26,883 bases of DNA from Modestobacter sp. (GCA_025963425.1 JAOPUQ010000110.1:1-26883), one strand, 5' to 3'; positions 14,456-22,504 are shown, counted from the first letter of the stretch. Notes: generated by a model from the sequence alone, not told the origin. Made by a program: numbers and translations.

Positions 14456-15816
14456 CGGGGTCCTCCGGTCAGCAGGGTTTCCACGTGGCCGGTGTGGTGT
14501 TCGTGCCGGCTGAACGTCTCGTCGCGGAGGAGGTCGGACAGGAAGGCGAGGTTGGTCCGGACGCCGTCGATGCGGGTCTCGGCCAGTGCACCCAGCGCCC
14601 GGGCCACCGCGGCCGGGCGGTCCTCGGCATGGACCACGACCTTGGCCAGCAGGCTGTCGTAGAACGGCGGGACGGTGGCCCCCGCACGGAACCCGCTGTC
14701 GACGCGGACGCCGGGTCCGCCGGGCAGGTCGAAGTGCTCCAGCGTCCCGGGCGAGGGGAAGAAGCCGTTCGCCGGATCCTCGGCGTTCAGCCGCACCTCG
14801 ATGCTGTGGCCACGGAAGCAGATCTCCTCCTGGCCGAACCGCAGCCGCTGCCCGTCGGCGATGCGCAGCTGTTCCTTGACCAGGTCGACGCCGGTGACGA
14901 ACTCGGTGACGGGGTGCTCGACCTGCAGACGGGTGTTCATCTCGATGAAGGAGACCTCCTCCCGTGCGGGGTCGTAGAGGAACTCGACCGTCCCCGCCCC
15001 GACGTAGTGGGTGCTGCGGGCCAGCGCCACCGCGGAGTCGTGCAGCAGGGCGCGCACGTGGGGCGGGATGCCCGGCGCCGGGGCCTCCTCGACCAGCTTC
15101 TGCCGGCGGCGCTGCAGCGTGCAGTCCCGGTCGCCCAGGTGCACCACCTCGTGCCCGTCGCCGAGCACCTGCACCTCCACGTGCCGGGCGCGTTCGATGA
15201 ACCGCTCGACGTAGACGTCGGCGTTGCCGAAGGCCTGCAGCGCCTCGCCCTGGGCGGCGGCGATCGCCGCGGACAGCTCCTCGGCGGTGTCCACCCGGCG
15301 GATCCCGCGCCCGCCGCCGCCCGCCGCGGCCTTGACCAGCAGCGGGAAGCCGACCTCAGCGGCGAGGGCGGCGAGGCGGTCGGCGGGGATCTCCCCGGCC
15401 GGGGGCAGTGCCCCGCCGCTGCCGGGGACGGTCGGCACGCCGGCCGCCTGGGCCGCTGCGCGGGCCTGCGCCTTGTCCCCCATCAGCCGGATCGACGCCG
15501 GTGCCGCGCCGACCCAGGTCAGACCCTCACCGATCACCCGCTCGGCGAAGTCGGCGTTCTCGGAGAGGAAGCCGTACCCGGGGTGCACGGCATCGGCGCC
15601 GCTGGACTTCGCCGCCCGGAGGACGGCGTCGGGGCTCAGGTAGCTGCTCTGCGCCGGTGCGGGGCCGATGACGACGGTCTCGTCGGCCAGCTGGGCGCCC
15701 AGCGACCCGGTGTCCGCCTCGCTCACCACCAGCACCGTCGCGACGTCCAGCTCCCGGGCGGCCCGGATCACCCGGACGGCGATCTCGCCGCGGTTGGCGA
15801 TCAACAGTCGCCGCAC
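14452..15816 (-). CDS. Biotin carboxylase (AccC-like)
   Basis: The 454-residue product is a complete ATP-grasp biotin carboxylase: MRRLLIANRGEIAVRVIRAA at the N-terminus, HPGYGFLSENADFAE, the Gly-rich loop AAAGGGGRGIRRV, YVERFIERARHVEVQVLGD, the catalytic region RRRQKLVEEAPAP, EMNTRLQVEHPVTE with the metal-binding Glu and catalytic Arg, and a C-terminal biotin carboxylase domain with GHSIEVRLNAEDP. It carboxylates biotin on the carrier protein with ATP and bicarbonate. No acyl-CoA carboxyltransferase is nearby; the genes next to it are the biotin carrier (upstream, 3-base gap) and PxpB (downstream, 4-base overlap). It therefore most likely feeds the PxpBC-type enzyme rather than fatty acid synthesis. 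Confidence 0.93.
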   Translation of the reverse strand: MRRLLIANRGEIAVRVIRAARELDVATVLVVSEADTGSLGAQLADETVVIGPAPAQSSYLSPDAVLRAAKSSGADAVHPGYGFLSENADFAERVIGEGLTWVGAAPASIRLMGDKAQARAAAQAAGVPTVPGSGGALPPAGEIPADRLAALAAEVGFPLLVKAAAGGGGRGIRRVDTAEELSAAIAAAQGEALQAFGNADVYVERFIERARHVEVQVLGDGHEVVHLGDRDCTLQRRRQKLVEEAPAPGIPPHVRALLHDSAVALARSTHYVGAGTVEFLYDPAREEVSFIEMNTRLQVEHPVTEFVTGVDLVKEQLRIADGQRLRFGQEEICFRGHSIEVRLNAEDPANGFFPSPGTLEHFDLPGGPGVRVDSGFRAGATVPPFYDSLLAKVVVHAEDRPAAVARALGALAETRIDGVRTNLAFLSDLLRDETFSRHEHHTGHVETLLTGGPR

Positions 15817-15819
15817 GCG

Positions 15820-16068
15820 TCAGTCCTCCACGTCGATGCTCGCGACGGGCATCCCCGGGGTCAGCAGCGCGCCGTTCGCCACGTGGATCGCGGTGACCAC
15901 CCCGGCGGTGGTGGAGGTGATCTCGGCGAACTGCTTCATGATCTCGGTGAGCCCGATGACCTCCCCCGCCTGCACCCGGTCGCCCTCCTGGACGTAGGGG
16001 TCCTTGCCGGGACCGGGGCTGCGGTAGAAGACGCCCGGGATGGCGGCGGTGATCTCGACGGTGCTCAC
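15820..16068 (-). CDS. Short biotin carboxyl carrier protein
   Basis: The 82-residue product consists only of a biotinyl domain. PGVFYRSPGPGKDPYVQEGD opens the barrel, followed by VQAGEVIGLTEIMKQFAEI, in which K45 is the biotinylation site. The usual motif is AMKM or VMKM; here it is IMKQF. GVVTAIHVANGALLTPGMPV completes the symmetric half. The Pro/Ala-rich N-terminal linker of classical AccB is absent. The GTG start at 16068 overlaps the pxpA stop by 4 bases and the gene ends 3 bases before the biotin carboxylase, so the three are surely co-translated. It should carry CO2 from the carboxylase to the PxpB/PxpC subunits. Confidence 0.9.
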   Translation of the reverse strand: MSTVEITAAIPGVFYRSPGPGKDPYVQEGDRVQAGEVIGLTEIMKQFAEITSTTAGVVTAIHVANGALLTPGMPVASIDVED

Positions 16069-16826
16069 GAGGTGGTGACCTTTCCTGCTGCAGGGGTGGT
16101 GTCGGCGAGTGCCGTGGCGACGGCGCGGGCGACGTCGGGGGCGTTGCGGGTGTCGGAGTGGACGCAGACGCTGTCGAAGGCCATCTCGATGAGCGCGCCG
16201 TCCACCGTGCGGACGGTGCCCTCCTCCAGCGCCTGGCGTACCCGGTCGGCCGCGGCCTGCGGGTCGACCGGCTGCGGACGTCGCAGGATGACCAGCGCAC
16301 CGTCGGCCGTGTAGTCCAGGTCGACGTAGAGCTCCCGGGTGAAGGGGACCCCCCGCGCCTCGGTCACCCGCTGGTGGGTGCCGCCGGGCATTCCGTAGAC
16401 CCCGACGCCGAAGAGCTCGGCCACGGTGACGACGGCGTGCATCAGGTCCGGGTCGCGGGCCACCATGCCGTAGAGGGCGCCGTGCGGCTTGATGTGGGTC
16501 AGCGCGCCCCCGGACCGGGCGAGGAACCCGGAGAGGGCGCCGACCTGGTACAGCACCAGCGCCTCGACCTCGGCCGCGGTCAGCGCCATGGCGCGCCGGC
16601 CGAAGCCGACCGGGTCCGGGAGCCCGGGGTGGGCGCCCACGGCCAGCCCGCGGCCGACGGCGCTGGCGACCGTGCTGAGCATCGTGTCCGGGTCACCGGA
16701 GTGGAACCCGCACGCCACGTTGGCCGCGTCGATGATGTCCAGCAGGGGCTCGTCGTTGCCGAAGGAGTGCAGTCCGTAGGACTCCCCCAGGTCGGAGTTG
16801 ATGGTCACGCGGGTGCTGCTGGTCAT
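16065..16826 (-). CDS. pxpA: PxpA / LamB-YcsF family lactam hydrolase subunit
   Basis: The 253-residue product matches the LamB/YcsF (5-oxoprolinase subunit A) family in length and motifs: INSDLGESYG (9-18), the metal-site block ACGFHSGDP (38-46), VGAHPGLPDPVGFGRRAM (63-80) and HIKPHGALYG (111-120). PxpA-type proteins act with PxpB and PxpC in ATP-dependent ring opening of 5-oxoproline to glutamate; the fungal namesake LamB is needed for growth on 2-pyrrolidinone. I chose the ATG at 16826 because GAGGAG lies just upstream; a longer frame adds 29 unlikely residues. It is the first gene of the operon and is divergent from pucR across a 278-base region containing inverted repeats. Confidence 0.92.
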   Translation of the reverse strand: MTSSTRVTINSDLGESYGLHSFGNDEPLLDIIDAANVACGFHSGDPDTMLSTVASAVGRGLAVGAHPGLPDPVGFGRRAMALTAAEVEALVLYQVGALSGFLARSGGALTHIKPHGALYGMVARDPDLMHAVVTVAELFGVGVYGMPGGTHQRVTEARGVPFTRELYVDLDYTADGALVILRRPQPVDPQAAADRVRQALEEGTVRTVDGALIEMAFDSVCVHSDTRNAPDVARAVATALADTTPAAGKVTTS

Positions 16827-16975
16827 GCTCGCTCTCCTCGGTCGGGTCCTGCCGGCTCCATCGTGTGATCCCGCAGCCGGAGCACCTCGGCGGAACGGCC
16901 GAGGGGGTCGCACGGGCAGCAGCCATCACTTCTCCGAGCATCAGCGGAAGCCGGTGCCGGGAACGGTAAGCAGGG

Positions 16976-16995
16976 AGGTCGCTCCCCGGGGACCT
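16976..16995. promoter_or_regulatory. Inverted repeat between pxpA and pucR, possible operator
   Basis: AGGTC (16976-16980) and GACCT (16991-16995) are inverted about a CCCCGGGG centre, with a perfect TCCCCGGGGA palindrome at 16983-16992. A TAACTAG stretch at 17002-17008, the most AT-rich point in the gap, lies just to the right. Position between divergent genes fits a PucR-binding site, but the PucR consensus is not known to me for this group. Confidence 0.35.
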
Positions 16996-17104
16996 GGCAA
17001 GTAACTAGTCTTCGCCGGGTCGCCGTTGTGCAGATGCCTAAGGGGCGGTGGATGGAAACCTGTTCTCAACACGGACGCCGCGCGTCCTGCACGACCGTGC
17101 CGCG

Positions 17105-18595
17105 ATGAAGCTCGGCGCGCTGCTGTCCGCCCCGCTGGGCGTGGACGTCTGCACCCCCGACCTCCCGGGGCTGGGCGACGTGCAGGTCCGGTGGATCTCC
17201 TCGAACGAGCTCATCGACCCCACTCCCTTCGTCGACGCCGGCGCCTTCCTGGTGATCACGGGTCTGGGGCTCAACGTGCGCGACGACCGCACCTGGGACG
17301 CCTACGTCGAGCGCCTCGTCGACGCCTCGATCGCCGCGCTCGGCTTCCGGGTCGGCGTCGCCCACGCCCATGTCCCCGACCAGCTGATCGCGGCGTGCGC
17401 CCGGTGGCGCCTGCCGCTGCTGCGCATCGGGCTGGACCGCCCGTTCTCCGTCGTCGAGCAGTTCGTCCTGGACCGCGTGCGCACCGAGCACGCGCGGGCC
17501 GAGGACGCCTCCTGGCACCTGGCCGAGCGCCTGGCCACCTCGGTCGCGGCCGGCACCGACCTCAAGTCCCTGCTGGAGCTCGTCAGCACCGCCCTGGGCG
17601 CCCGGGTGGCGTTGCTGGACGGCAACGGCCACCGCCTCGGCGAGTGGCCGCCGGTGGCGCCCGAGGCCGCGGCCGGCTCCCGGGGGCGGACGCCGACCGG
17701 CTCCACACCCGGGGTGGACGCCCAGCAGGTGCTGGTGCCGGTCGCCGGCCTGGACACCCACACCCTGGTGGTGGTGCGCCCGGGCACCGGCGTGGCCCAC
17801 ACCCCGCTGAACCCGGTCGCCTCGATCCTCTCGTTGCACCTGGAACGGCTGCTGGCCGCGACGTCGGTGCAGCAGAGCTCGATGCTTGCCCGGCTGGAGG
17901 AGCAGCTGCAGTCCTGGGAGACCCCGGGCCACGCCATCGCCCGGACGCTGAGCAACGCCGGGCTGCCGTTCAGCCGCCCGCTGGCCGTCGCGGTGGGCCG
18001 CGTCGACGCGGGGTCGGCGAACGCGATGTTCTCGTTGCGGCTGCAGCTGGCCGAGGTGTTCGAGGACGTGCGGGTGTCGGTGCGTGGAGGTGCGGCCCTG
18101 TTGCTGTTCCGGCCGGCGGACGACGCCTCGGTCGACGCCGCCGTGGCCCTGCTGCAGGATCGCCACCCCTCCTGGCCCTTCCTGGTCTCCGGGCCGTGCG
18201 CCGACCCCGAGGAGCTGCGGCTGCGGTACCTGGCCGCCCGCGCCCGGGTGCGCACCGCCGACGGGCCGCGGCGGGCCCCGGTCTTCGACCTGCTGGGCCT
18301 GGTCACCGGCGGTGCCGGCCGGGCCTCCCGGCGGGCGGCGGAGAAGTTCCTGCAGCCGCTGGTCGACCACGACCTCAAGCACCGGTCGGCCCTGGTGCAG
18401 ACGCTGCGCACCTTCGTCCGCTGCGACGGCCGGCCCGGCCGGGTCGCCGAGGAGCTGCACGTGCACCGCAACACCCTCAGCTACCGGCTGCGCCAACTCG
18501 AGCAGCTGCTCGGGCTGTCGCTCACCTCGCTGGCCGGGCTGGCCACGTGCGTGACCGCCCTGGACCTGCTGGACGGGCTGCCGGAGGGGGACTGA
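17105..18595 (+). CDS. PucR family transcriptional regulator
   Basis: The 496-residue product has an N-terminal PucR domain (KLGALLSAPLGVDV, VRWISSNELIDPTPFVDAGA, FLVITGLGLN). A central GGDEF-like/GAF-like region follows (about 130-380). At the C-terminus is the PucR helix-turn-helix (VQTLRTFVRCDGRPGRVAEE, LHVHRNTLSYRLRQLEQLLG). Such proteins regulate purine, allantoin, GABA or other amino acid catabolic genes, often those lying divergently beside them. I chose the ATG at 17105 because the PucR domain begins there directly. A GTG at 17048 in frame would add 19 residues whose codon third positions are less GC-rich and whose ribosome site is too close. It is divergent from the lactam operon and ends 3 bases before the convergent gabD, so it could serve either unit. 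Confidence 0.9.
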   Translation: MKLGALLSAPLGVDVCTPDLPGLGDVQVRWISSNELIDPTPFVDAGAFLVITGLGLNVRDDRTWDAYVERLVDASIAALGFRVGVAHAHVPDQLIAACARWRLPLLRIGLDRPFSVVEQFVLDRVRTEHARAEDASWHLAERLATSVAAGTDLKSLLELVSTALGARVALLDGNGHRLGEWPPVAPEAAAGSRGRTPTGSTPGVDAQQVLVPVAGLDTHTLVVVRPGTGVAHTPLNPVASILSLHLERLLAATSVQQSSMLARLEEQLQSWETPGHAIARTLSNAGLPFSRPLAVAVGRVDAGSANAMFSLRLQLAEVFEDVRVSVRGGAALLLFRPADDASVDAAVALLQDRHPSWPFLVSGPCADPEELRLRYLAARARVRTADGPRRAPVFDLLGLVTGGAGRASRRAAEKFLQPLVDHDLKHRSALVQTLRTFVRCDGRPGRVAEELHVHRNTLSYRLRQLEQLLGLSLTSLAGLATCVTALDLLDGLPEGD

Positions 18596-18598
18596 CGC

Positions 18599-20065
18599 TC
18601 AGGCAGGCCAGTCGACGCTCAGGTACTGGGTCTCGGTGAACGCCTGCAGGCCCTCCCGGGCGCCCTCCCGGCCCAGGCCGCTCTGCTTCATTCCGCCGAA
18701 GGGTGCCGCGGGGTCGGAGACGACGCCACGGTTCACCCCGACCATGCCGGCGTCGATGCGCTCGGCCAGCCGCAGCGCCGTGTGGAGGTCGCGGCTGTAC
18801 ACGTAGGCGGCCAGCCCCATCTCCGTGGCGTTGGCCAGCTCGATGAGCTCGGCGTCGGAGCGGTAGGTGACCACCGGTGCGATCGGACCGAAGATCTCCT
18901 CGGTCACCAGGTCGGCCCCGGCCGGCACGTCGGCGAGCACGACCGGCGGGCACCAGTACCCGCTCCCGCGGGGAACGGCGGCCTCCGCCACCACCCGGGC
19001 ACCGGCCGAGCGGGCCCGGTCGACCAGCCCGGCGACCCGCGCCACCGCTCGGGCATTGATCAACGGGCCGACCTCGGTGGCCGGGTCGGCTCCAGGCCCC
19101 ACGCGCAGCGCCTGCACCCGCTCGGCGAGCAGCCCGGTGAACGCATCGGCGACGTCGGCGTGCACCAGGAAGCGGTTGGCCGCGGTGCACGCCTGACCGC
19201 CGCCACGGAACTTGGCGATCATCGCTCCGTCCACGGCCGCGGACAGGTCGGCGTCCGCGGTGACCACGAAGGGGGCGTTGCCGCCCAGCTCCATGGAGGC
19301 GTTGAGCACCCGGTCGGCGGCCTGGTGCAACAGCAACCGGCCGACCGGGGTGCTGCCGGTGAACGAGACCTTGCGAACCCGCGGGTCGGCGAGCCAGGCG
19401 CCGACCACCACGCCCGGATCGGTGGTGGGCACCACGTTGACCACTCCGTCGGGCACGCCGGCCCGGGCCAGCAGCCGGGCGATGGCCAGCGCCGTCAGCG
19501 GTGTCTCGGCCGCCGGCTTGACCACGACGGTGCAGCCGGCCGCCAGGGCGGGGGCGATCTTGCGGGTCACCATCGCCGCCGGGAAGTTCCAGGGCGTCAC
19601 CAGTGCGGCCACCCCCACGGGCCGCTGGGTGACCAGCGTCCGCGCCCCGCCGCCGGGCGCGGGGCTGACGGTCCCGTCGGAGCGGACCGCCTCCTCGGCG
19701 TACCAGCGGAAGAACTCGGCCGCGTAGCCGACCTCGGCGCGGGCGTCGGACAGCGCCTTGCCGTTCTCCGCGGTGATCAGCGCGGCCAGCTGCTCCAGGT
19801 CGGCACGCATCAGCTCGAAGACCGAGTGCAGCACCGTCGACCGCTGCCGGGGCGGGGTGGCCGCCCAGTCGGCCGCGGCCGCGGCCGCGGCGTCGACCGC
19901 TGCTGCGGCGTCCGGGGCGCCGGCGTCGGCGACCTCCGCGATCGTCGTCCCGTCGGCGGGGTCGTCCACGGCGAACCGGCCGGAGGAACCGCTCCGCCAC
20001 TGCCCGCCGATCCAGACGCCGGCTGCCGCGTCCAAGCCGGCCACCAGCTCGTCCACGGCGGTCAC
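18599..20065 (-). CDS. gabD: NAD(P)-dependent succinate-semialdehyde dehydrogenase family protein
   Basis: The 488-residue product is a complete aldehyde dehydrogenase. VTPWNFPAAMVTRKIAPALA carries the catalytic Asn at 160, and SFTGSTPVG gives the cofactor-binding turn. E259 lies in MELGGNAPF, the nucleophile C293 is in GGGQACTAANRF, and the EEIFGP and PFGGMKQSGLGREG blocks are present. The FRGGGQACTAANR context and the SMELGGNAP motif are typical of succinate-semialdehyde dehydrogenases, which oxidise the product of GABA transamination to succinate. The GTG at 20065 overlaps the gabT stop by 4 bases, so the two are coupled. A much longer open frame exists upstream, but it only shadows gabT. 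The enzyme could also accept glutarate semialdehyde or other semialdehydes. Confidence 0.88.
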   Translation of the reverse strand: MTAVDELVAGLDAAAGVWIGGQWRSGSSGRFAVDDPADGTTIAEVADAGAPDAAAAVDAAAAAAADWAATPPRQRSTVLHSVFELMRADLEQLAALITAENGKALSDARAEVGYAAEFFRWYAEEAVRSDGTVSPAPGGGARTLVTQRPVGVAALVTPWNFPAAMVTRKIAPALAAGCTVVVKPAAETPLTALAIARLLARAGVPDGVVNVVPTTDPGVVVGAWLADPRVRKVSFTGSTPVGRLLLHQAADRVLNASMELGGNAPFVVTADADLSAAVDGAMIAKFRGGGQACTAANRFLVHADVADAFTGLLAERVQALRVGPGADPATEVGPLINARAVARVAGLVDRARSAGARVVAEAAVPRGSGYWCPPVVLADVPAGADLVTEEIFGPIAPVVTYRSDAELIELANATEMGLAAYVYSRDLHTALRLAERIDAGMVGVNRGVVSDPAAPFGGMKQSGLGREGAREGLQAFTETQYLSVDWPA

Positions 20066-21468
20066 GCGGCGGCCCGGCCCAGCTCGGCGAGGACGTCGGC
20101 GAGGACGTCGAGGCCCTCGGTCAGCAGCTCGTCGCTGATGGCCAGCGGGGGCAGCAGCCGCAGGACGTTGCCGTAGGTGCCGCAGGTGAGCACCACCACG
20201 CCGCGGGCGTGGCAGCCGGCGGCGACCGCCGAGGTGAGGGCGGCGTCGGGCTCGCGGCCACCGGGGTGCACCAGCTCCACGGCCACCATCGCCCCGCGGC
20301 CGCGGACGTCGCCGATCCGCGGGTCGGCGGCCTGCAGGGAGCGCAGCCGGGGCAGCACCAGCGCCTCGACCTCGCGGGCCCGCTGGACCATCGACTCGGC
20401 CTCGATCGTCTCGATGGTGGCCAGCGCCGCCGCACATGCCAGCGGGTTGCCCCCGTAGGTCCCGCCCAGACCGCCGGCGTGGACGGCGTCCATGATCTCG
20501 GCCCGGCCGGTGACGGCCGACAGGGGCAGCCCGTCGGCGATGCCCTTGGCGCTGACCACCAGGTCCGGGACGACGCCCTCGTGCTCGATGGCGAACCAGG
20601 CGCCGGTGCGGGCGAAGCCGGACTGCACCTCGTCGGCGATGAAGACGACCCCGTGCTCGCGGGCCCATTCCGCCAGGGCGGCCAGGAACCCGGGCGCGGG
20701 GACGATGAACCCGCCCTCCCCCTGGATCGGCTCGATGACGATCGCGGCCAGGTTGCCCGCACCGACCTGCTTGTCGATCACGGCCAGGCTGCGGGCGGCA
20801 GCCTCGCGGCCGTCGAGGCCGGGCTCGTCCCGGTAGGGGTAGGACATCGGGGCCCGGTAGACCTCCGAGGCGAACGGTCCGAAGCCATGCTTGTAGGGCA
20901 TCGACTTGGCGGTCAGCGCCATCGTCAGGTTCGTCCGCCCGTGATAGGCGTGGTCGAAGGCCACCACGGCCGATCGGCCGGTGTGCACGCGGGCGATCTT
21001 GACGGCGTTCTCCACCGCCTCGGCGCCGGAGTTGAACAGGACCGAGCGCTTCTCGTGGTCACCGGGGGTGAGCCGGTTGAGCTGCTCGGCGACGGCGACG
21101 TAGCCCTCGTACGGCGTGACCATGAAGCAGGTGTGGGTGAACGCCGCCGCCTGGTCCCGCACGGCCCGCACGACCCGGGGCGCGGCCGAGCCGACGGTGG
21201 TCACCGCGATGCCCGACCCCAGGTCGATGAGCACGTTGCCGTCGACGTCCTCGATCACGCCGCCCTCGGCCCGCCGGGCGTACGTCTGCATCGTCGACCC
21301 CACCCCGGAGGCCACGGCGGCGCGGCGGCGGTCGGCCAGCGCACGGGAGGCCGGTCCGGGGATCTCGGTCACCAGCCGCCGGGCCTGCAGGAGCGGCTCG
21401 GGCCCCTCCAGCGACTGGGTCGGCGAGGCCGTAGCGATCGGAGGGGTCAGGGAGGTCGGAAGGGCCAC
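20062..21468 (-). CDS. gabT: 4-aminobutyrate (GABA) aminotransferase
   Basis: The 468-residue product is a class III PLP aminotransferase. LLQARRLVTEIPGPASRALA near the start is characteristic of actinobacterial GabT. The PLP-site elements are visible: FNSGAEAVENAVKIAR, FDHAYHGRTNLTMALTAK, IEPIQGEGGF, D279 in FIADEVQSGFARTG, and the Schiff-base K308 in VSAKGIADGLPLSAV. It moves the amino group of GABA to 2-oxoglutarate, giving succinate semialdehyde for the coupled dehydrogenase. Related 5-aminovalerate or beta-alanine activities are possible. GTG start at 21468 with CCAGGA upstream. It is divergent from a LysR gene, with a perfect 9-bp inverted repeat in the 92-base gap. Confidence 0.92.
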   Translation of the reverse strand: MALPTSLTPPIATASPTQSLEGPEPLLQARRLVTEIPGPASRALADRRRAAVASGVGSTMQTYARRAEGGVIEDVDGNVLIDLGSGIAVTTVGSAAPRVVRAVRDQAAAFTHTCFMVTPYEGYVAVAEQLNRLTPGDHEKRSVLFNSGAEAVENAVKIARVHTGRSAVVAFDHAYHGRTNLTMALTAKSMPYKHGFGPFASEVYRAPMSYPYRDEPGLDGREAAARSLAVIDKQVGAGNLAAIVIEPIQGEGGFIVPAPGFLAALAEWAREHGVVFIADEVQSGFARTGAWFAIEHEGVVPDLVVSAKGIADGLPLSAVTGRAEIMDAVHAGGLGGTYGGNPLACAAALATIETIEAESMVQRAREVEALVLPRLRSLQAADPRIGDVRGRGAMVAVELVHPGGREPDAALTSAVAAGCHARGVVVLTCGTYGNVLRLLPPLAISDELLTEGLDVLADVLAELGRAAA

Positions 21469-21521
21469 ACCGACATCCTGGAACGCCGCGGCGATGCCGT
21501 CTAATGCTTACTGGTACCGCA

Positions 21522-21544
21522 GTCCATGCCCCAGAGGCATGGAC
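21522..21544. promoter_or_regulatory. Perfect inverted repeat between gabT and the LysR gene, probable operator
   Basis: GTCCATGCC (21522-21530) and GGCATGGAC (21536-21544) are exact reverse complements separated by CCAGA. A further partial copy, GGCATG, follows at 21547-21552. The repeat lies 17-39 bases before the LysR ATG and about 54-76 bases before the gabT start, where LysR-type proteins usually bind to control themselves and a divergent target. Toward gabT, TGGACT followed 17 bases later by TAGACG gives a weak promoter match. Confidence 0.6.
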
Positions 21545-21548
21545 CGGG

Positions 21549-21554
21549 CATGCT
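21549..21554 (+). promoter_or_regulatory. Candidate -10 box of a leaderless LysR gene
   Basis: CATGCT is placed 6 bases before the ATG at 21561. No ribosome site lies between it and the start, so the transcript may begin at the ATG. The match to TANNNT is imperfect at the first base. Confidence 0.3.
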
Positions 21555-21560
21555 GGCCCC

Positions 21561-22475
21561 ATGGAACTGCGGACGCTGTCCACCTTCGTCACGGTCGCCG
21601 AGCTCGGGTCGGTCAGCGCCGCCGCCGTGGCCGTGCGGGTGACCCAGCCGGCGCTCTCCCGGCAGATCCGCCAGCTGGAACGCGAGCTCACGGTGCCGTT
21701 GTTCGACCGGCACGGCGGCCGGCTGCGGCTGAGCTCGGCCGGGCGCCACCTGCTGCCGATGGCCCGTAGCGTGCTCGACCAGGCGCGGGCGACGACCTCG
21801 GCCGCGGAGGCGCTGGCCGCCGGGCGCCTGGTGTCGCTGGCGATGGCGGCGCCCACGACGACCCTCACCGATGTCATCGCGCCGTTCCTGGCCACACTGC
21901 AGCCCACCGACCCGGCGACGACCGTCGTCGAGATCGGCGCTGCCGGGGCGCTCGACGCGCTGCGCACCGGCGTGGACCTCGCGGTGATCACCACGCCACC
22001 ACCGAACCCCTGGGCCTGGCGGACCCTCGCCGTCCTGCCGCTGTGGGCGTACGTGCCCCGCGGTCACCGGCTGGCCGACCGCGACGACGTCGGCCTGGCC
22101 GAGCTGGTGCGTGAGCCCCTGGTGCTCCTGGCGGACACCTTCCGCCCGCGGCAGATCCTGAACGAGGCGCTGGCCACCGACGCGCTGCCCAGCCCGCAGG
22201 TCATCGAGTGCAGCAACGCCCAGGTGGCCCAGGCGCTGGCCGCCGCCGGGCGCGGGGTCGCCGTCGTGTCCGACGACCCGCGGTTCGACCTGCACGGGCT
22301 CCGGGTCCGGAGCAGCGCCGGACACCTGCACATCACCCTGCACGCGGCCTGGGACCCCGCCCACCACGCGAGCGGCACGCTCGCCTCGATCGCCGAGCGG
22401 CTCGCGGCCTTCTGCGCCGACCGGTACCCCGCGGCCGGGCCGCACGCTGCGCGAACCGCCGAGGTCGATGACTGA
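21561..22475 (+). CDS. LysR family transcriptional regulator
   Basis: The 304-residue product has the N-terminal winged helix (MELRTLSTFVTVAELGSVSA, VTQPALSRQIRQLERELTVP, LFDRHGGRLRLSSAGRHLLP) and a periplasmic-binding-like effector domain from about residue 90 (LVSLAMAAPTTTLTDVIAPF onward, with a C-terminal ALAAAGRGVAVVSDDPRFDL). The ATG at 21561 starts the helix domain in the canonical way; the longer frame upstream has no family support. It is transcribed away from gabT-gabD and its start is preceded by a perfect inverted repeat. From this position it most likely senses GABA, succinate semialdehyde or a related compound and regulates gabT-gabD, but the effector is inferred only from position. 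Confidence 0.92.
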   Translation: MELRTLSTFVTVAELGSVSAAAVAVRVTQPALSRQIRQLERELTVPLFDRHGGRLRLSSAGRHLLPMARSVLDQARATTSAAEALAAGRLVSLAMAAPTTTLTDVIAPFLATLQPTDPATTVVEIGAAGALDALRTGVDLAVITTPPPNPWAWRTLAVLPLWAYVPRGHRLADRDDVGLAELVREPLVLLADTFRPRQILNEALATDALPSPQVIECSNAQVAQALAAAGRGVAVVSDDPRFDLHGLRVRSSAGHLHITLHAAWDPAHHASGTLASIAERLAAFCADRYPAAGPHAARTAEVDD

Positions 22476-22504
22476 CCCACGCCGTTGCGCGGTACCCCCA
22501 GGGC

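Noticed and set aside
14452..16068. Biotin carboxylase plus carrier as an ordinary acetyl-CoA carboxylase
   Set aside because: No AccA/AccD-type carboxyltransferase is nearby and both genes are embedded by overlap between pxpA and pxpB, so a fatty-acid role is less likely.
14446..16314. 622-codon plus-strand open frame opposite the biotin carboxylase and carrier
   Set aside because: The product has no recognisable domain, and the opposite strand encodes complete biotin carboxylase and biotinyl domains.
20066..20668. Upstream extension of the aldehyde dehydrogenase frame to 689 codons
   Set aside because: The added 200 residues overlap gabT in another frame, are Arg/Gly-rich and lie before the normal dehydrogenase N-terminus. 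The GTG at 20065 overlapping the gabT stop is the natural start.
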